From Owenweeksia sp964619125 (GTDB lineage: Bacteria > Bacteroidota > Bacteroidia > Flavobacteriales > Schleiferiaceae), in the NCBI GenBank assembly GCA_964619125.1, contig CAZUCA010000012.1, positions 3,963 through 67,962 on the forward strand: a stretch of 64,000 nucleotides of DNA. The letters run 5' to 3'. The notes below the pieces were generated by a model that had not been told where the DNA came from, made no database searches, and was given only the letters and a program-made list of their open reading frames with translations. Made by a program: the position numbers and the translations under genes. This document shows, one piece after another, positions 60,562-64,000 of this stretch (position 1 is its first letter; each line of letters opens with the position of its first letter).

Positions 60562-62028
60562 ATGAGCACGGATGTAAGAAAGTTAAAACCGGCGGCGGTG
60601 TGGAATCACTTCGAAGATCTCAATGCGATACCCCGGGCCTCTAAGGATGAAGAGCGGGTGCTGGAGTTTTTGAAAAATTTTGCCCGTGGCGAAAATCTCG
60701 ATTTTGAGCAGGACAAGACCGGAAACCTGGTGATTCGTAAACCCGCCAGCCCAGGCATGGAAAATCGCCGCCCGGTAATTCTGCAGGCCCATGTGGATAT
60801 GGTACACCAGAAAAATGCCGATACGCGGTTTAACTTTGAGCAGGATGGCATCCGTTCGGTGATTAACGGTGAATGGGTAGGGGCTGATGGCACTACCCTG
60901 GGAGCCGACAACGGTATGGGGGTAGCAGCGATGATGGCGGTGCTGTCGTCTAAAGATATGAAGCATCCGGCCCTGGAGGCCCTTTTTACCGTTGACGAAG
61001 AAGCCGGCATGACCGGTGCTGCCAACCTGCGCAGCAACTGGTTGCAGGGTGAAATTTTGCTTAACCTCGATACTGAGGAAGACGATGAACTTAGTATTGG
61101 CTGCGCCGGCGGCGTGGATACCAATATCGAATGGACTTATAGTCAGCAGGATGCTGATAAAAATCATCAGGCTTTCCGCCTGAAGGTTAGCGGCCTGCGT
61201 GGTGGCCATAGTGGCATGGATATCGTCCGCGGCCTGGGTAATGCCAATAAAATTATTAATCGCCTTCTGCTGGAAGCCACTGAAAAATTTGATCTGCGGG
61301 TAGCGGAGATTGATGGTGGTGGCCTGCGCAATGCTATTCCGCGCGAAGCCGTAGCCATTGTAACGGTAGATCCCGACAATGAAGATGACCTGGTGGCATT
61401 TTGGGATGATTGCAGCAACCAACTGGCCCGTGAATTTGCTACCACTGATCCTAAACTGCGCATTCACTTTGACCGTACTGAATTGCCGGCTAAAACCATG
61501 ACCAGTGAAGATCAGCGCCGTTTTTTACTGGCCGTACAGTGTACTCACGATGGTATTAAAAGGATGAGCCCTGATGTTGAGGATTTGGTAGAAACCTCCA
61601 ACAACCTGGCACGGGTGCTGCTGAAAGATGGTGCTGCAGAGATAAAATGCCTCACCCGCAGCGATCGTGAATCCGGTAAATGGGACCTGGCCGCCAGTAT
61701 CGCTGCTCCTTACAAACTTATCGGGGCCAATGTGGAGCACAGTGGTTCTTACCCCGGTTGGAAACTCGATCCCAATGCACCGATGCTGGCCATGATGAAG
61801 GACCTCTACCAGGAACTCTTTAATGAGCAACCAAAGGTGTTAGCCTGCCATGCGGGCCTGGAGTGTGGCTTGCTGGGGCAGCATTATCCCAACCTTGAAA
61901 TGGTATCTTTCGGGCCCACCATTCGCGGTGCCCACTCACCTGATGAGCGGGTAAATATCGCCTCGGTAGAGAAATTCTGGCACTGGCTTACGGAGGCCTT
62001 AAAGCGCATTCCGGCCAAAGCCAGCTAG
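60562..62028 (+). CDS. pepD: aminoacyl-histidine dipeptidase (PepD, M20 family)
   Basis: A 488-residue cytosolic dipeptidase acting on Xaa-His dipeptides. Metal-binding motifs are QAHVDMVHQKN, GADNGMG, EEAGMTGAANL and the late GLECGLLG and SFGPTIRGAHSP segments, as in E. coli PepD. The length is typical. It follows the prohibitin-type gene by 16 bp and may share its transcript. Confidence 0.94.
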   Translation: MSTDVRKLKPAAVWNHFEDLNAIPRASKDEERVLEFLKNFARGENLDFEQDKTGNLVIRKPASPGMENRRPVILQAHVDMVHQKNADTRFNFEQDGIRSVINGEWVGADGTTLGADNGMGVAAMMAVLSSKDMKHPALEALFTVDEEAGMTGAANLRSNWLQGEILLNLDTEEDDELSIGCAGGVDTNIEWTYSQQDADKNHQAFRLKVSGLRGGHSGMDIVRGLGNANKIINRLLLEATEKFDLRVAEIDGGGLRNAIPREAVAIVTVDPDNEDDLVAFWDDCSNQLAREFATTDPKLRIHFDRTELPAKTMTSEDQRRFLLAVQCTHDGIKRMSPDVEDLVETSNNLARVLLKDGAAEIKCLTRSDRESGKWDLAASIAAPYKLIGANVEHSGSYPGWKLDPNAPMLAMMKDLYQELFNEQPKVLACHAGLECGLLGQHYPNLEMVSFGPTIRGAHSPDERVNIASVEKFWHWLTEALKRIPAKAS

Positions 62029-62111
62029 TCCGGAACACGATCTGAAATTTTTATTCGAAACGGTTTGTAGGTACCTTGCAGGCCGTTTCAATTTTTCAAC
62101 CATCTTGTCTT

Positions 62112-62978
62112 TTGACCACCACTAATAAAATTAAGCTGATAGAGTGCCCACGCGATGCCATGCAGGGTATTGCTGAATTTATTCCTACCGCCAGGAAGAT
62201 CTCTTATATCAACAGCCTGTTGAAGGTAGGTTTTGATACCATTGATTTTGGCAGTTTCGTATCTCCGAAAGCTATTCCCCAAATGCGGGATACCGCCGCA
62301 GTGCTTGAAAAGCTTGAGCTTTCAGACAGCAGCTCAAAACTGCTGGCCATAGTGGCCAACAAGCGCGGGGCTGAGGCTGCCGCCAGCCATGAGCAAATAA
62401 CTTACCTGGGCTATCCTTTCTCCATTTCCGAAACTTTCCAAAAGCGCAATACCAATCGCAGTATTGATGAATCGGCTACTTTACTGGCAGACTTACTCGA
62501 GATCAGCGACCGCCAGAATAAGGAACTCGTAGTTTACATTTCCATGGGTTTTGGCAATCCCTATGGCGAGCCCTGGAACGTGGAAATTGTAGAAAGCTGG
62601 GCTTCAAAGCTAGCTGAAATGGGGGTGAGGATCATTTCCCTCTCGGACACTATCGGTACCAGTAACCCCGGCAGTATCAGCTATCTATTTAGCACGCTCA
62701 TTCCGGCCCTGCCGCAGGTTGAGTTTGGCGCCCACCTGCACACTACCCCTGGCAGCTGGCGCGAAAAAGTGGTGGCCGCCTGGGAAAGTGGCTGCCGTCG
62801 TTTTGATGGGGCAATCAGGGGATATGGCGGCTGTCCTATGGCCGCTGATGAACTGGTGGGTAATATGCCCATGGAGAAACTGATCACTTTTGCCCAGGAG
62901 CACAAAATGGCCGGTGACCTCAATTTACTCGCTTTCGAAAGTGCTTACAACCGCGCTCTCCAGACCTTCCCACATTAA
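62112..62978 (+). CDS. hydroxymethylglutaryl-CoA lyase
   Basis: A 288-residue enzyme splitting HMG-CoA into acetoacetate and acetyl-CoA, in leucine degradation. It has IKLIECPRDAMQG, TIDFGSFVSPKAIPQM, SDTIGTSNPG, HLHTTPG and the conserved RGYGGCPMA near the C-terminus (active cysteine). It starts at TTG 62112 (MTTTNKIKL), because family members begin at this point and the earlier TTG (62076) lies in the probable promoter region. It ends tail-to-tail with the next gene in a TTAA quartet. Confidence 0.93.
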   Translation: MTTTNKIKLIECPRDAMQGIAEFIPTARKISYINSLLKVGFDTIDFGSFVSPKAIPQMRDTAAVLEKLELSDSSSKLLAIVANKRGAEAAASHEQITYLGYPFSISETFQKRNTNRSIDESATLLADLLEISDRQNKELVVYISMGFGNPYGEPWNVEIVESWASKLAEMGVRIISLSDTIGTSNPGSISYLFSTLIPALPQVEFGAHLHTTPGSWREKVVAAWESGCRRFDGAIRGYGGCPMAADELVGNMPMEKLITFAQEHKMAGDLNLLAFESAYNRALQTFPH

Positions 62979-63559
62979 GGGTTAGGGTCAAGTACATTGG
63001 CATCGTCAGGTTGAAATTCCTCCAGTTTGGCAATCAGGCGATGTACATTTTTTTCGGACATATAGTATTTGCGGATGCGTCGCTTGTATTTGTCGGGTAG
63101 CTCGCTGTGCTCAAGAATGTATTTTTTAGTAGCGAGTATATCGTTCGCCATACCGTAGGCAATGGCATACTCATCCGCCATATGTTCCACTTTTTTGCGG
63201 TAGCGGCGTGACAAGACATAGCGCAAACCAAACCAAATCATTCCCAGCATACTGCGGTGACGGTAGTCCATCACGTGCCCCAGTTCATGGGCAAACCATC
63301 CCTTGAGCACCGCTTCGGGCACTTCCTCAATTCTGATTACATCCCTCAAGCGGGTGGCTTCATTATACTGAACTTTAAATTTTTTTTTCGCCCCCAGGTA
63401 GCTCGATATAACCGGTTGGGCACGCATGGTTGTTTTTCTGATTGGTTTCTGTTCAAGTATCAGGTTGTAAGATTTTAAGGGTGGATAATTCTCCGCCATT
63501 TCCAGAAAGTTCTCACGCACCCGGCTGTCTTCCACGCCCTCAAATTTGATGTAACTCAT
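62975..63559 (-). CDS. putative zinc metallopeptidase-like protein (HELGH)
   Basis: A 194-residue soluble protein with the zinc motif HELGH in GWFAHELGHVMDYRH and the downstream EHMADEYAIAYG, which would supply a third acidic ligand, as in gluzincin peptidases. There is no signal peptide or membrane segment of note. The family is not one I can name; it may be inactive as a protease but keep the metal. It overlaps the HMG-CoA lyase gene by 4 nt. Confidence 0.75.
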   Translation of the reverse strand: MSYIKFEGVEDSRVRENFLEMAENYPPLKSYNLILEQKPIRKTTMRAQPVISSYLGAKKKFKVQYNEATRLRDVIRIEEVPEAVLKGWFAHELGHVMDYRHRSMLGMIWFGLRYVLSRRYRKKVEHMADEYAIAYGMANDILATKKYILEHSELPDKYKRRIRKYYMSEKNVHRLIAKLEEFQPDDANVLDPNP

Positions 63560-63648
63560 TAGAAATTATTTACTTACCCCTAACCGGAAAGCGGGTAAAT
63601 TGTTAATTTTTGCTGACATTTGCCCTACTCTCACTCTAATGAAACATT

Positions 63649-63801
63649 ATGAAAAACATCGCTCAGGCAATTGATGTTGCCGTCATCGTAAGAGATTACG
63701 TGCGTTCCACCAATGCGATTCCTCGCAAGGAACAAGAGAAGATTATGCGGAACTATGAGAAAGTAACCCGGCAACTGCATAACCTGAAGGGCCTGGATTA
63801 A
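63649..63801 (+). CDS. micro-protein of unknown family, paralogue 1
   Basis: A 50-residue protein: MKNIAQAIDVAVIVRDYVRS, then a basic helical tail (RKEQEKIMRNYEKVTRQLHN). It is not recognised. Its core DVAVIVRD is repeated exactly in the next gene, 80 bp away, yet six of the eight codons differ, which indicates selection on the protein and argues that it is a real gene. The region just before each ATG is also similar (ACTCTAATGAAAC and ACTCTACTGAAAC). Confidence 0.7.
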   Translation: MKNIAQAIDVAVIVRDYVRSTNAIPRKEQEKIMRNYEKVTRQLHNLKGLD

Positions 63802-63879
63802 GGAATTCCTCCTTTTTTTGTGTTGGTTTTCAGTATATTAGAGTTGTTAAAGTCTGAAACTCTCTAACTCTACTGAAAC

Positions 63880-64000
63880 ATGACACGAATCCAAACCATT
63901 GTGGATGTGGCGGTTATTGTCCGCGATTTTCTACAAAATGAAGGGCAGACCCTGAACCTGAGTAAAGGTAAAATCAGGTCTGACAAAAACAAATCACCAC
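63880..64000 (+). CDS. micro-protein of unknown family, paralogue 2 (cut by the window edge)
   Basis: An open frame running off the right edge, at least 40 residues. It starts MTRIQTIVDVAVIVRDFLQN and continues with polar, lysine-rich sequence (SKGKIRSDKNKSP). It shares the DVAVIVRD core and the 5' leader with the preceding gene. Its full length cannot be seen here. The function is unknown. Confidence 0.65.
   Translation, partial: MTRIQTIVDVAVIVRDFLQNEGQTLNLSKGKIRSDKNKSP

Noticed and set aside
60583..61467. 294-codon open frame antisense to pepD
   Set aside because: Shadow of a conserved M20 peptidase gene; no family resemblance, and codon use follows the complement of pepD.
1..64000. CRISPR arrays, tRNA/rRNA genes, insertion sequences, prophage genes
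   Set aside because: I looked for spaced repeats, cloverleaf or rRNA sequence, transposase/integrase motifs and terminal inverted repeats and found none.

Overview
The window is a chromosomal segment from a member of the Bacteroidota, most likely Flavobacteriales (a Cryomorphaceae/Schleiferiaceae-type marine or freshwater bacterium). Four things point there. Three secreted proteins end in type IX secretion (T9SS type A) sorting domains. Lineage-specific families are present (DUF6588, DUF6263, MbnP-like lipoproteins, the HX5D acyltransferase type). A CrtD/CruF/CrtZ/CrtYcd carotenoid cluster is present. Many genes are preceded by the Bacteroidota -7 promoter element TAnnTTTG, with almost no Shine-Dalgarno sequences. 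I see no prophage, insertion sequence, CRISPR array, rRNA or tRNA; the region reads as ordinary, tightly packed chromosome.

Layout. 1-14.7 kb is almost entirely minus strand: HU, fmt, a DUF6588 outer-membrane protein, recQ, an AAA_28 ATPase, an Mpo1-like protein, a small plus-strand DUF493 gene, rnz, a T9SS cargo protein, pyrB-pyrR, mpl, two MbnP-like lipoproteins, a lysophospholipid acyltransferase, a Nudix CoA pyrophosphatase and a DUF6263 protein. 14.8-20 kb is mostly plus strand: oxyR, a LON-domain protein, a lipoprotein cyclophilin, then a 29-codon open reading frame followed by competing hairpins that look like an attenuator for a hotdog-like gene, and a C1 peptidase. 20-31.3 kb mixes strands: hydrolases, a flavin reductase, a TPR histidine kinase, S1/P1 nuclease, a Bcr/CflA transporter, a PhzF-like protein, a secreted EF-hand protein, DUF3750 and RhlE.

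31.4-39.4 kb is a long plus-strand run: an MtfA-like peptidase, DUF4442, a CrtA-like monooxygenase, CsbD, lipocalin, YihY, topoisomerase IB, NhaA, nitroreductase and sucD. Several of these families are associated with envelope or osmotic stress. 39.4-43.9 kb carries a response regulator/PAS kinase pair, a TRIC channel and queE. 44-47.3 kb is the four-gene carotenoid operon crtD-cruF-crtZ-crtYcd, which predicts a monocyclic, 1'-hydroxylated, 3',4'-desaturated, 3-hydroxylated pigment (saproxanthin/myxol/flexixanthin type). The CrtA-like gene at 33 kb may add a keto group.

47.3-64 kb holds a phosphoribosyltransferase, a cupin, a TPMT-type methyltransferase, bshC (bacillithiol), two more T9SS proteins, an M49 peptidase, a beta-barrel gene with an apparent -1 frameshift, thioesterase, fabG, a vWA membrane protein next to a prohibitin homologue, pepD, HMG-CoA lyase, a zinc peptidase-like protein and a tandem pair of unrecognised micro-proteins at the right edge.

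The observations most worth following are the leader-ORF/attenuator at 17.34-17.54 kb, the micro-protein pair at 63.65-64.0 kb (identical eight-residue core encoded by different codons), the frameshift near 54.85 kb that would restore a proper terminal beta-strand, and promoters placed so close to start codons that several mRNAs should be leaderless or nearly so.
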